From Rhizophagus sp. LPA8_4_AMF (Eukaryota; Glomeromycota; Glomeromycetes; Glomerales; Glomeraceae), in the NCBI GenBank assembly GCA_021464525.1, contig JADRCO010000685.1, positions 1 through 28,286 of the forward strand: a DNA stretch of 28,286 nucleotides, read 5' to 3'. The number at the start of each line of letters is the position of its first letter. The first letter of the stretch is position 1. Position numbers and translations under genes: made by a program. The notes beneath the pieces are model-generated. The model was not told where the DNA came from, ran no database searches, and saw only the letters and a program-made list of their open reading frames with translations. Below, one piece after another: positions 1 through 10,229 of this stretch.

Positions 1-1216
1 ATCACTTTTCTAGATGAATTTATAATATTTTTGCATCAGATTTTTTCTTATGAATCATAAATTTCAATGCATAACATCATTTCACTGAATGTTTAATCCA
101 TACATTTTATCAGAAAATTATTTATTTTGCATTCTTCTGCATTTTTACTACATTTTTGGGTTTTTTTAAAAGTGAATCACTTTTTTAGATGAATTTTTAA
201 TATTTTTATATCAGATTTCATTTATGAATTATGAAATTCAATGTATAACACTATTCAACTGAAAGTTTTAATACATACTTTATATTGGAAAATTGCATTC
301 AATGCAATTTTACTACATTTTTGGATTTTTTTAAAAGTGAATCACTTTTCTAGATGAATTTATAATATTTTTACATCAGATTTATTTTATGAATTATGAA
401 ATTCATTGTATAACACTATTCAACTGAAAGTTTCAATATATACTTTATATTAGAAAATTACATTTTCTGCATTTTTACTACATTTTTGGGTTTTTTTAAA
501 AGTGAATCACTTTTCTAGATGAATTTATAATATTTTTGCATCAGATTTTTTCTTATGAATTATGAAATTCAATGGACAACACTATTCTACCAATAGTTTT
601 AGATATACTTTATAATAAAAAACATTTTTTATATATAGTTTTTTTCTACATTATTTTGTTTTAAGATACATATTTTATATATAGCTATGTGAATCACTTT
701 TTTGGCATGAATTTGCAATACTTTTGTACGAGATTTTTTTATGAATATGAAATTCAATGTATAACACTATTCAATTGAAAGTTTAAATACATACTTTATA
801 TTAGAAAATTGCATTTTTCTGCATTTTTATTACATTTTTGTGTTTTTTTTAAAAGTGAATCATTTTTCTAGATGAATTTTTAATATTTTTGTATCAGATT
901 TTTTTTGTGAATCATAAAATTCAATGTGTAATACCATCTCACTGAAAGTTTTGATACTTAATTTATATCAGAAAAATTTTTTTTTCTGAATTTTTCTGCA
1001 TATTTACTACATTTTTGGGTTTTTTAAAAAAGTGAATCACTTTTCGAGATGAATATTGAATATTTTTGTATCAGATTTTTTTTATGAATCATAAAATTCA
1101 ATGTATAACTTCATCTCACTGAAAGTTTTGATACATACGGTGTTATGCGTTGAATTTTATGATTCACAAAAACCTGGTATAAAAATATTCAAAATTCACG
1201 TAAAAAAGTGATTCAC
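1..1216. repeat. Satellite-like tandem array, unit ~165-187 bp, with an inverted partial copy at the right end
   Basis: A unit beginning ATCACTTTT-TAGATGAATTT recurs at about 1, 176, 341, 506, 693, 859 and 1036, so spacing varies from 165 to 187 bp. Each junction carries a palindrome of the form AAAAGTGA-A-TCACTTTT (8-bp arms, some copies with one change). Units share blocks such as TTTTACTACATTTTTGGG and ATTCAATGTATAAC. From 1137 to about 1216 the same unit appears reverse-complemented, so the array ends in an inverted copy whose outer edge is again the AGTGATTCACTTTTT palindrome. I see no coding potential. The array starts before the window, so its full size is unknown. Confidence 0.9.
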
Positions 1217-1970
1217 TTTTTGCGATATGAAAATCACATGACAACCTCGCTTTTGTCAATAATTTCGAAAACGGCAATAAATCACTTACATAATTTATGC
1301 ATGATCATTCTAATAATAAAGATTCAAAGGAACTTATAATTCACATTAGCCTTGCATTGACAGTGAAGACTCAAGAATACCCTTCTTGACTTATCAAAGC
1401 TTACTCATTCTGAAGTTGAAAATGATAATAATGGATATAGACGGAAGTAATCATTCAAAATATTCAATTGGATGGTATATTTTTTGAATAGGCGATCTTT
1501 CAAATAGAAAATGAATGAAACGATTTGATTGTAAAGAGCAATTAATTATATGTATTAAACTTATTACTTTATGATTCAATTGCGTATTCATCATTCAAAG
1601 CGCGTAACTGAGGGAAAATGATGAATGATATTGTCATATTGATAATGCAATAAAGAAACGAGTTAGGTTGGACATATAAAGGTTCAAAGCCACACACGAT
1701 CATGCTTTTGCTATAATTGTAAAAAGAATAGAAAGGTTACGAAAAGCTAATTATGAACAATAAAAAAAGCAAATACAAGTTTAAATCATAAAAAAATTAA
1801 CGGTCGCAATGAACTTGTTTATATATATATGTTTTTTATAATTTTATTCTCAATAAAGGTTAAAATAATATTAACTTTACAATCGAAAAGATGTCACTGA
1901 CTAAAAAAAAGCAGATCAATTCTCAGCCAAATATTTTTGCTGTGCGGCGGAGAGAATTCGCAATTATTGA
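1217..1970. other. AT-rich intergenic DNA, nothing recognised
   Basis: I see no open frame of useful length, no repeat unit and no convincing RNA gene here. Confidence 0.6.
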
Positions 1971-2123
1971 ATATTATTTTTAAGTTTAACGCTATTTAGA
2001 TATGATATTGATATTAATAACATTTATAGTACCGGAGAGAACATATATACTAAATTAACTGACTACATGGGTAGAAAGAACGATCTCGACCAGATACAAG
2101 AATATCTAGCAGGAATCAAGATG
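1971..2123 (+). pseudogene. Unidentified coding-like fragment ending at a GTGAGT donor-like site
   Basis: One frame is open from 1971 to the stop at 2124-2126 (about 51 codons). It contains the stretch NIYSTGENIYTKLTDYMGRK, followed by a basic and acidic tail that ends LAGIK. The base composition is richer in G and C than the surroundings, which is the main reason to think it was once coding. A perfect donor-like GTGAGT lies at 2123-2128. An acceptor-like TTTTTAAG ends at 2191, just before a second open stretch, but joining the two does not keep both frames open. I do not recognise the family. It could be the remnant of a mobile element or of a multi-copy fungal gene. Confidence 0.35.
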
Positions 2124-2191
2124 TGAGTATGGTGTAGCTTTGGAAAATAAATCACAATAAAGGGCGATCAATATTTTGGGGTATTTTTAAG

Positions 2192-2753
2192 TACGACGAA
2201 GTAGTCAAAGAAGCAAGAAAAAAATTGGCTCACGTAGAAAACGGATGGGAAATTCTGTCGGAAGACCCAAAAAGTAGACATGGTCAACCGCGGTGCCCTC
2301 AAAATTTAATTTTTACTAACCCGAACGATAAAGAAGATGGAAAAAAGGTATCGAATAAGGGGAAAGAAAATCGTTTGATACAGCACTTATTACGAAACAC
2401 CGAAATTACGGACGTTACAAACTTTCGGAAGCAGAAGTAGTCGAAACTGTCGAGAAGTTTCGTAAGGTGTTTTGAACGTAGAAGTGGAAGCTTTCATCCC
2501 GAAATCAACTCCGAATCAAGAAATTATTCTAGGAACGGACGAGGTTGTGGATATAATAAATACCGCCAGATCAATTGAGAAATTGGACAGAACGAAAAGA
2601 CGAACGGACGATAATTCACGTAACGGTGGCGAAACGTCGTCGAGTTCCAAAAATGTTTCTGCCGAAACAGTTGAAACGTATAATGAAATTAACGCGGCTT
2701 GCTCGGAGAATCTTAACTCCTCAGGAAGGAAAAAATTCCAATTGGAATTATAA
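2192..2753 (+). pseudogene. Unidentified coding-like remnant in two frames
   Basis: An open frame runs 2192-2440 (83 codons, including the segment EVVKEARKKLAHVENGWEI). A second frame is open 2472-2753 and contains a hydrophilic Ser/Asn/Glu-rich stretch. Between about 2575 and 2763 an overlapping third frame is also open and very basic, so the correct frame of the 3' half is uncertain. The whole block is less AT-rich than its neighbours. The switch of frame near 2440-2470 suggests a frameshifted pseudogene or an exon join I cannot resolve. I recognise no domain, and nothing indicates a function. Confidence 0.35.
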
Positions 2754-2762
2754 TCAAAATTA

Positions 2763-2964
2763 AGGTTGCTGAAGGAAAGGTTATGTACTGTATTTGGATT
2801 ATTCTTGATAAATGTATTATATTAACAATATATTAAGGTTAGACCAGAGCCCCAGATATTATTAGTTAGATTACTTAGATAGATCGGTTAATTATAGAGG
2901 CAAGTTTTCTTTGAAAGCTTGTTTCTAAGTATTTTAAAAATTATGTAATCTAACGATTTAAATA

Positions 2965-2996
<32 letters not shown>

Positions 2997-3465
2997 GTAA
3001 CGCGTTTTAAACGATTTAAATAATTAATAAATGCGCTACTAACTAAAAATATATATATATATTTAGTAAAAGTATACAGGTTATCTTTACTGCGGACGCT
3101 GTGTTACTGCAACATCATGATGCGGATACCTTAAATGCACATTTGAGGTAACATTTTCACGATGTTTTACATAATCTTGATTTAGCTATTTATTATTTTA
3201 TTACACTTATGGTAAATTCTTCCTTGAGAAGAAAATTACGAAAACTGCATACAAATACAATGACCAAAAAATCAAAGACTTGCTAGAAAAAATTGAAGTA
3301 TTTCTTAATTTTTGTTAAAGGAACAACTTTTTTAATTCAAACCAAATTAGGTTCAAATAATCTGTGATATATTACCATATTTGACAAAAAAGTTACACTT
3401 AACGTAGTTTTCTGTAGATAATTTTAAATTTATTTTTGCGTAATAAAACATTTAAAGTAGTCGAA
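2763..3465. other. Intergenic region upstream of UCH37
   Basis: This stretch is AT-rich apart from a short richer patch around 3090-3170 with imperfect inverted pieces (TACCTTAAATG near 3128, CATTTGAGGTA just after it). It contains the T27 tract described separately. No promoter element could be assigned to the downstream gene with confidence. Confidence 0.5.
2953..3025. repeat. T27 tract between 15-bp direct repeats
   Basis: The sequence ACGATTTAAATAATT occurs at 2953-2967 and again at 3011-3025. Between the copies lies an uninterrupted run of T (2966-2992, sharing its first bases with the repeat) followed by a short GC-containing stretch, AACAGTAACGCGTTTTAA. This has the shape of a minus-strand poly(A)-tailed retro-insertion with a target-site duplication and an extremely short body. 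A plain slippage tract inside a duplicated AT-rich sequence is the alternative. Confidence 0.55.
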
Positions 3466-5366
3466 ATGTCTTCACTTATATTGTCGCACGAACAAAGAGT
3501 TCAAGGACCGTGGGTTAAATTACAGTCTGAGCCAAGTAAATTTCAATAAATTTTTTTAAATTTATTCGTTATTCTGGTTTAATATAATTAATGGTATTAA
3601 ATTTTCTTTATTTTTTACATTTAATCTTAGAATTATTCACTGCATTAATGTATGATTTGGGTGTAAGAGAAGCTCAAGCTACAGAAGTTTTTGTACTTGA
3701 TGATACGCTCAATTTTGACGATTTGGGGTAAATGATTACAATTTATATTATTTTCTAATTTTATTTGAATTTATATTAATTATATTAAATTGGCTTTTTA
3801 GCGAAATATATGGATTCGTGTTTCTTTTCAGGATGATGGGAGATGTTAAAAACTTATACAAAGCCGAGGAATATACACCTGTCGAAAATCCAAGTAATGT
3901 TTATTTCGCAAATCAGGTTTGAGGGTTAATAATTATTTATTGATTTAGTTGATAGATGTTTTATAAAATTATTTATTTATCAAAATTTTTTTATGACTGG
4001 TCTCAGGTCATTGATAATGCTTGTGCGACTTTGGCAATGTTGAATATAGCTTTAAATAACCCGCAAATGGAAATTGGTGATGATTTAAAAGAATTTAAAG
4101 AATTTACAAAAGATTTCTCGCCTCCCGTTGGTTTCCTGTTTCTTCATTTTCAATCGAGAATAGATTATTTTGCTAAAATTCAATAATTTATTTAGATGAA
4201 AGGTTTCGCGATAACGAATCATCCAGCATTCCGTTTGATTCATAATTCAATGGCAAGGTACCAGACGTTCTTTTCTTTTTTTCTTGATAATGTTTTAATG
4301 GTTACCATAATTCTAATTATGTTATTAAATTGGATAGGCATCCTGAAGAAGCCCTAGTTGTAGAAGAAGCTATTGGTAAATCTAATTCTGCAGAAGATGA
4401 ACCTGCTGAAGCGTATCATTATATTGCTTATGTTCCCGTTGATGGTGAAGTTTGGCAACTAGATGGTTTATATCCTCATCCCGTAAGCGTTGGTATGTTG
4501 ATAATTTACATATTATAGCCGGAATTTATTTGAAAATAAATTAATTGACAAATAATATATTATTATTTAGGAAAATATACAAATAATAAAAAATGGTACG
4601 ATGCTGCACGCGAAGTTATGCGAGCACGTACACAAGGGTATGATATTGATCTTAAGTAAATCGAATATAATCACAAAAAAAAGGGTTTTTAAATAAAATA
4701 ATTTCTTTATTTTGATTAAAAGATTCTATGCAGAACAGGTTGATTTTGTTCTATTAGCGATAACAAAAAATCAATTAGCTATAAAGAAAGAGAGAGTAAA
4801 GGAATGTTTATATCTCAATAGAATTGTTGAAGCAAGGTTGAACGAATTAAATAGTGAATGGAGAGCTGCAGTTGTTGATGAACCAGCCGTACGTATTAAA
4901 TTATATTTATCATAATTTAATAACCTTTTGTTAAAATCTCTCCCTTTTTTTAAAAAAACAAATTAAATCATAGATCGATGAAGTCTTAACTAAGGATGAA
5001 GGAGAAAAAATTAGTGAGCGAGATGGTGTTAAAAAAGAGATTGAAGAACTCAATTCTGATAGAGATAATATTAATAAACTCGTACAATTACGAACAAACT
5101 GGGTTGATGAGATTCGTGTTTTACAAAAAACCATTGATCGAGAAAATAAATTGAAGCAGGTAAAGTGAATCGTAATTTTGTAACCCTTTAATATTTTATG
5201 ATTCGTTTGATTAATAATTATTCAAAAATTTTAGATTGAAAAAACACGTCAAACATTTGATTATGGTCCATTTATGCGAGAATATATTTCTATTTTGCAT
5301 GAACGTGGAGAATTAAAAGAATTGTTGAATAACGCTGAAGAAGAGGATTGGGACATAGTTTTCTAA
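3466..5366 (+). CDS. UCH37: UCH37/UCHL5-type ubiquitin C-terminal hydrolase (ten exons)
   Basis: Predicted cysteine deubiquitinase of peptidase family C12. In other eukaryotes this enzyme binds the proteasome cap through Rpn13/ADRM1 and trims ubiquitin chains; some animals also have it in INO80. Exons: 3466-3535, 3631-3727, 3802-3916, 4007-4126, 4196-4257, 4338-4492, 4571-4637, 4723-4888, 4974-5159, 5235-5366, giving 389 aa. All introns are GT-AG and 69-95 nt. Catalytic set: Gln94 and Cys100 in YFANQVIDNACATL, His182 in AYHYIAYVP, Asp197 in WQLDGL; the His-Asp spacing of 15 equals that of human UCHL5. The crossover segment MKGFAITNHPAF follows at 135-146. The C-terminal half is coiled-coil-like and ends with the ULD-type DYGPFMREYISIL. 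The N-terminus GPWVKLQSEPKLF aligns with the family start, which supports the ATG at 3466. An alternative donor at 4656 would add six residues. Function is inferred from conserved residues. Confidence 0.95.
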
Positions 5367-5459
5367 TTAGTAGTAAGTATAATTCTTTTCTTTTTTTTTA
5401 TCTTTTAAGATATATCAAATGTAATAAGCATTTTAAATCGGTAATATTCAAGTTCTATT

Positions 5460-5469
5460 AATAAATAAA
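5460..5469 (+). promoter_or_regulatory. Candidate polyadenylation signals for UCH37
   Basis: Two overlapping AATAAA hexamers (5460-5465 and 5464-5469) lie about 95 bp downstream of the UCH37 stop codon, before the convergent pseudogene. In such AT-rich DNA the hexamer is common by chance, so position is the main argument. Confidence 0.4.
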
Positions 5470-5594
5470 GTTGATTCACATATTAAAAAATTTATGATCG
5501 GATGATGAAGGACATGTAGTCAATCTCTCATCCAATAAGTGAGATCATTGGTTAAATATTCGCATATAAGATTTTTTATTTTATAGAATTTAAA

Positions 5595-6343
5595 TTATTC
5601 AATATCAAAATCGTCATCTAAAATAATAAATATTATTATTAAAATAAAATAAATAACTATCTTCTGATTTAACTAAAAATTCATTATCATTACAATTCCA
5701 ACTATTAGGATTATAACCACCAATAATTTTTTTCATTCTCTTTTAATTTACATATTATTATAGTTGAACGTTTATTATCACATAATTTATGAAAATTTGT
5801 TAAAGAAAATCCGCCCTATATAATAATTCAAAATGATAAGACATTGTTTTAATATTATAATAACTTTTTCTAGAAGAATTTTGAAACCATCTAATATGTA
5901 ATAAAAAATCATGTAAAATATTTTTTAATTCAAAAAATTTTCTAAATTCCAATTTCTTTGTTTATCCAATTCAATAATTCCGCTATAAAGATACCTTTAA
6001 AAAAAAATAAAAATGAATATTGTTTATTCATTTGTTTCATTGATTTATTTTAATGAAAAAAAAAGGTAATGAAAAAAAAAGGTAAAAATAAAACGTACTT
6101 TAATAAATGATTCATAATTTCGGGTGAAACATTCCATTTTCATTATGTACCCAATTCTTTGATAACGCGTCTTTAAAATAAGTTGATCATGTTAAAGAAT
6201 GCGTATAAAAATTTTTTTTATTTTCATTCTCTTCAGTTTGAATGATTACATCACAATTATTTCTGCTAAAGAACAATTCTTCTAAATTATTTGATAGTTC
6301 TTGTAAAAATTATATTCGTCATAATCGTTCATAAAAAATTCAT
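5595..6343 (-). pseudogene. BTB-TLDc family pseudogene with a surviving intron
   Basis: Read on the minus strand, this is a decayed member of the BTB-TLDc family. From 5' to 3': QELSNNLEELFFSRNNCDVI and THSLT-stop-STYFKDALSKNW (BTB core), then NVSPEIMNHLLK after a one-base frameshift. Next comes an intron at 5995-6098 with GTACGT donor and TTTAAAG acceptor, and then YLYSGIIELDKQ (end of the BTB core). After further stops and a frame change, GGFSLTNFHKLCDNK and KKIIGGYNPNSWNCNDNEF are the start of the TLDc domain. The 3' part holds stops; a possible 48-nt intron would lead to the acidic end DDFDIE. At least one internal stop and two to three frameshifts rule out an intact protein. The region between BTB and TLDc is far shorter than in full-length relatives, so an internal deletion is likely. 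The gene is convergent with UCH37. Confidence 0.85.
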
Positions 6344-6619
6344 AAAAGTAAGTATTAAATAAATAAATAAATAATATTTATTTTAAATAAATTCTTTAAC
6401 TTAGCATAAGATTTATTATTTCTTTTTAGAAAGAAAAATGATTATATATTAAATAATTTTACGAAATCCTCGTATTGAGAATGGATAAAAAAAAAAAAAT
6501 TCGAAATTCGAAAGAACCTTTTATATGATGATTAACTATTGTAATTATTTATGTTTTACCCGTTTCAGGATGTTTGTGAAAACTCATAAACCTTTTGAAT
6601 AAATCAACATTCTTAATAG

Positions 6620-6731
6620 TTATTCGACACTTCGTGTCGAATAACTGTTATATTAGGCAAATCAATTTGATTCCCAATATAACAAGCTACCTTTAGGTAG
6701 CGTTAATTATTCGGTTCGAAGTGTCGAATAA
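6620..6731. mobile_element. Short inverted-repeat element (MITE-like) built of consecutive hairpins
   Basis: Perfect 15-bp terminal inverted repeats, TTATTCGACACTTCG at 6620-6634 and its complement at 6717-6731, bound a 112-bp segment. Inside are further perfect stems: AGTTATTCGACAC with loop TTC (6618-6646), GTTATATT pairing with AATATAAC, a nested AATCAA-T-TTGATT, GCTACCT-TT-AGGTAGC, and TTATTCG pairing with CGAATAA. There is no coding capacity. I could not define a clear target-site duplication. Confidence 0.7.
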
Positions 6732-6734
6732 GTG

Positions 6735-7690
6735 ATTTATCCGGTGAAACCATCAAACTTTTTAAACTTTTTAAACTTTTTTTAAACTTTACCTGATACA
6801 CATGCATATGATATTTTGACCATCATCAATTATAAAATACCGGATAACTATTATTTATCATTTTCTTGAATTAATTATTGTGTTACCCATAAGACATAAA
6901 TATTTGATATGTTCCATTTGTAATATTCATAAGATTCGTCTCAATTGATTGACTGCAATTACCATATAAGCATCAACTATTATTGTTACAGACGATACCA
7001 TACTTACTATATAAGCAACTCTCAATAAAGCAAAGGTTATCTGGATTAATTTCCTCTATTTAGTGTCACGTCTCATTTGTTTAATCCGTACCGTTATTTA
7101 ACTATTGTTACTTTTATTAGATTTCCCTTTTTTTGCTTTTTGGATTTGATGAGATGAGATGCATTTAACCGTAGGGGTGATTCTTGGATAGGAATGGTCT
7201 ACATTATTTCAACATATTGTTTTTACGAATCAAATTTCCTTTGATATATTTTAACGACTTAAAATTCATATCTTTCAATATGAAATTGCTGGAATATCTA
7301 TATTGGCATAGCGAGTTTAAATTCCTATTATAAATTATTAAATTATAACAACTTGAATTATCAATTTGCCATAAGATTTTAGTAAACATATTTTTTCTAT
7401 AGTGTAAAATTAAATGTTATAATGCGAATATAATGCGATGAATCTTTTTTATCAATTCATGAAAACTCAATTATACTGTACAGTACATGCATTAGTTTTG
7501 AGATGAGGTTTATTTTCGGTTAATTGAATTGTCAAACTAATAAACTAATTGTTCAATAATATGATTTAAATTAATTATATATAATCAACTATTTTACCTT
7601 ATAAAAATCTTAATTGTACTGCAATATCTGACGGTATTTTATTTTATTCTTCAAAGGTGAGATCCGTACTAACTTTGTGTATAAGATCTA
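6735..7690. other. Intergenic DNA, nothing recognised
   Basis: AT-rich sequence without a repeat unit or believable gene. The one open frame on the minus strand (7204-7389) has no start context, no domain and the composition of random AT-rich DNA. Confidence 0.55.
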
Positions 7691-7699
7691 CCAGAGGTA

Positions 7700-9120
7700 A
7701 AATTACATGGTGAAGAAAAACTAACAGACGCATACCCCATAAAGGAGGTTCATCCTACGTGAAAGGAGAAGGAAAAAGAATAGCTGTCAATAGAGAAACT
7801 GCGCCGCTAAGACGACTCGTACACACATTGCACTGGGAAATAAACGAAAAAATAATAAAAAAATGTAAACGTGTAAAACCCCAGGCCGTATTAGTCCATG
7901 TTACTGTTATTTTTTGGTGTAGTTGGAATAGTAGGCGCAGCACCTTCTGCTCTTTGACGTTTTGGTCTGATTCAACGGTAATGCGGTATCTTCTTCGTCA
8001 GAAGAAGGAGGAGGTGTGGATTTTTGCGAGTTCGTTTAAGGAAAATGGTAGGTTGATTAACAACTTCATTAAAATTATTAGAAAAGATAAACGTATAATT
8101 TTTATTCGTGTACGGTGTAAGGTCTTCGTTAAAAACGGTTTGATGCCGGTTAGACGTGCTAGGTAAGGTGAATTTATTAGGGCTGATGAAGTTAGGTATA
8201 CCTTCGCAGCCGCTCGTATTCTTTGACAGCTTTCTTCAGCCATTCGTTGGTCAAATTCACGACTCACTTCTAAGTTGTATTCGTAAGTCGGTCGGAAATG
8301 TGATAATTCATCTCGAAATTTGGATAAGTTTTCAATCTTTTTTTGTTTTTGCAGTATAACTTTTTGGTTTTGCAGTTTAGCTTCTTTTAAGCGACGTTTC
8401 TTGTTTGGCGGCGACGCGCGTTCTTCATGTTCTGTTTCATCTTCGATATTAAAGATAGAGTAGGGGACTAAATTTCTCCGGAATATGTTGGAATATGTTG
8501 GATCGTTTTGAGTACCTTTCCTTTAATAGGAATAGTGTTTGATGCAAGGGGTCTGTATTCGTTTCAACTTCCGTTGGTCCTAAGTGATCCTATTCCAACG
8601 TTCTATTTGTTGTGTGAACGTACCATATCGAAGGTAAGGGAACAATAAAGTTTGAAAAAACCTCTATTTCGATAGGTGATTTTGTCCACTATTGGAGCTT
8701 GGTGATATGCTGGCGGGTCATGAAAACGTTTAATTGTACAGGTATACTGTACACCTAATCGTTGATTATGAATGGTCTTTTCTTTATTAAGGTTATCTTG
8801 AAGTTGGTTGACGTAAAATTTGTTGTCACGTGGTATATGTTGTGAAGTATGACATTGGTTAATTATTCTATGATGTTTATTACAACGCCAACGTTGATTG
8901 GACATAACGTAGGCGGTTGGTTGAAAACATTTCGGAGAACACTGAAAATAAAATCCAATATAAATCACGTAATGCATGTAACTAAACCTTATAAAGGTTT
9001 TCGTTTTTCTATTTTTTGAAGACGTGAAAAAATCCTGTTTCGTAAAGCCACAAGTTTGTCTTCCAATAATCTGTGTAGCCTTTTGAAGTAATGGTTCACT
9101 ATATGTTTCAGGAATTGTCG
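7700..9120 (-). pseudogene. Unidentified minus-strand coding remnant, split over frames, possibly a mobile-element gene
   Basis: Two long open stretches follow each other on the minus strand. The first runs from about 9120 to 8603 (about 170 codons). It has a Cys/His-rich part (CSPKCFQ, then NQRWRCNKHH and QCHTSQHIPRDNKFY) that could bind zinc, and the segment NQRLGVQYTCTIKRFHDPP. The second runs from about 8535 to 7998. It begins near FRRNLVPYSIFNIEDE and continues with an acidic stretch, a basic nuclear-localisation-like PPNKKRRLKEAK and a Gln/Lys-rich coiled-coil-like region. Between them near 8530-8600 the frame changes. Beyond 7998 a Pro/Ser/Asp-rich piece (PPPSSDEEDTALP) is open in another frame. 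I do not recognise the family. The higher GC, the frame breaks and the LINE fragment next door favour a decayed multi-copy or mobile gene. Confidence 0.45.
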
Positions 9121-9159
9121 GTTATAACTAATAAGAATTTGGAGAGGATGTAATTCATA

Positions 9160-10143
9160 TTTGGATTCTTAGATGATGAGAAATATCCTCTTTTTCATTC
9201 AGGGAATCTTTATAATGATATGGCGGATAATTTGTGTAAAATAGCTCATTTAGACGATACCAATAAATTCATATCGATGATTGCAAGTGATAAATTATTG
9301 ACTTGGGAATATTTGCCATATTGGAGAGGCGTGTTGATTATAGAACAACCAAGGGAATTCATGAAGAAATTGAATCAACTCAAATTTAAAGCTGATTGGT
9401 TGTCGTTAATGTCGTCAAACATTAATCGTTCATATACTGTAGATTAAATTTAGGAGATAGTCATATAGATTGGCCCCGATCAGTGGAATTAATTATGAAC
9501 TATTATAATGATGAAGAATTAACAGATCTTAATAATGAGAAGACAGCGTTCAATTTAAATAATTATTTAGAAATTCAACCAACAATGGATATTTTACAGT
9601 TAAGAAATCCTGAAGTATATCAAGGTAGTCGCTGTTACAGATGTAATTATACTCATGAATCGTGGATACATATATGGATATGCGAGTATAACGATACTAC
9701 AGTTAATCAGATTTGCAATGAAGCGTTCGAAAGTTAAAATTAGAGCTTGATTCTAATATTTCAGAATTCCGTTCAATTATCACGCTAGGTTATTACAAAT
9801 TCTTAACGAAAGATCGATGCTAGTGTTTAATGGTAGAATTTTCACGAAGCTATAAAAGGAATTATTAATGAAAAATTATATTTGGGAAGGGACGATTAAA
9901 AAATTTGTTAGTGACATTATGGAGTACGCTAGGGAATTTATTTGGCTACCTCGGTGTCAACAAGTAATTAAGTGGGAACGTTCAGCTGGGAAATTATGAA
10001 AATGTAAAGAAGCAATTTACGTCGGATATTTTCGATCGATGGATTGGTAATGGGTTAGAAACATACGGGCAGGTGGTAGTGAACAATTGGGATAAATTAG
10101 ATATTAGTGATTTATGGAGATATTCTAATTTTAGGACATTTTA
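9160..10143 (+). mobile_element. 3' fragment of a non-LTR retrotransposon (end of RNase H plus zinc knuckle)
   Basis: The piece opens with PLFHSGNLYNDMADNLCK, which matches the last catalytic segment (ND-x-AD) of LINE-encoded RNase H. It continues over two or three frameshifts (9447-9483, after 9737) with WEYLPYWRGV, a region containing NYYNDEELTDLNNEK, then the cysteine/histidine motif CYRCNYTHESWIHIWIC (CX2CX8HX3C). The last recognisable part is DIFDRWIGNGLETYGQV with DLWRYSNF, ending near 10143. Reverse transcriptase and endonuclease parts are absent, so this is a 5'-truncated dead copy. No clear 3' tail or target-site duplication was found. The same knuckle spacing occurs in the larger LINE remnant at 25379-28058. 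Confidence 0.8.
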
Positions 10144-10229
10144 GAAGTTCTCGTTATAATAACGATTATTCGATTTTAGACTAGATGTTTTAGATAGATA
10201 CTTTATTGATCAGATGTATTACGTCTATT

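Noticed and set aside
4931..5134. Minus-strand open frame
   Set aside because: Antisense of UCH37 exon 9 and the preceding intron; its Ser/Leu-rich translation is the usual antisense of a Glu/Lys-rich coiled coil.
6711..6731. GGTTCGAA motif as a possible tRNA T-arm
   Set aside because: No acceptor, D or anticodon arms fit around it; the motif is explained by the terminal inverted repeat of the small element.
7759..8166. Long plus-strand open frame (135 codons)
   Set aside because: It lies opposite the minus-strand remnant, whose translation is more protein-like (acidic, basic and coiled-coil segments). The plus reading has no recognisable pattern and looks like an antisense shadow.
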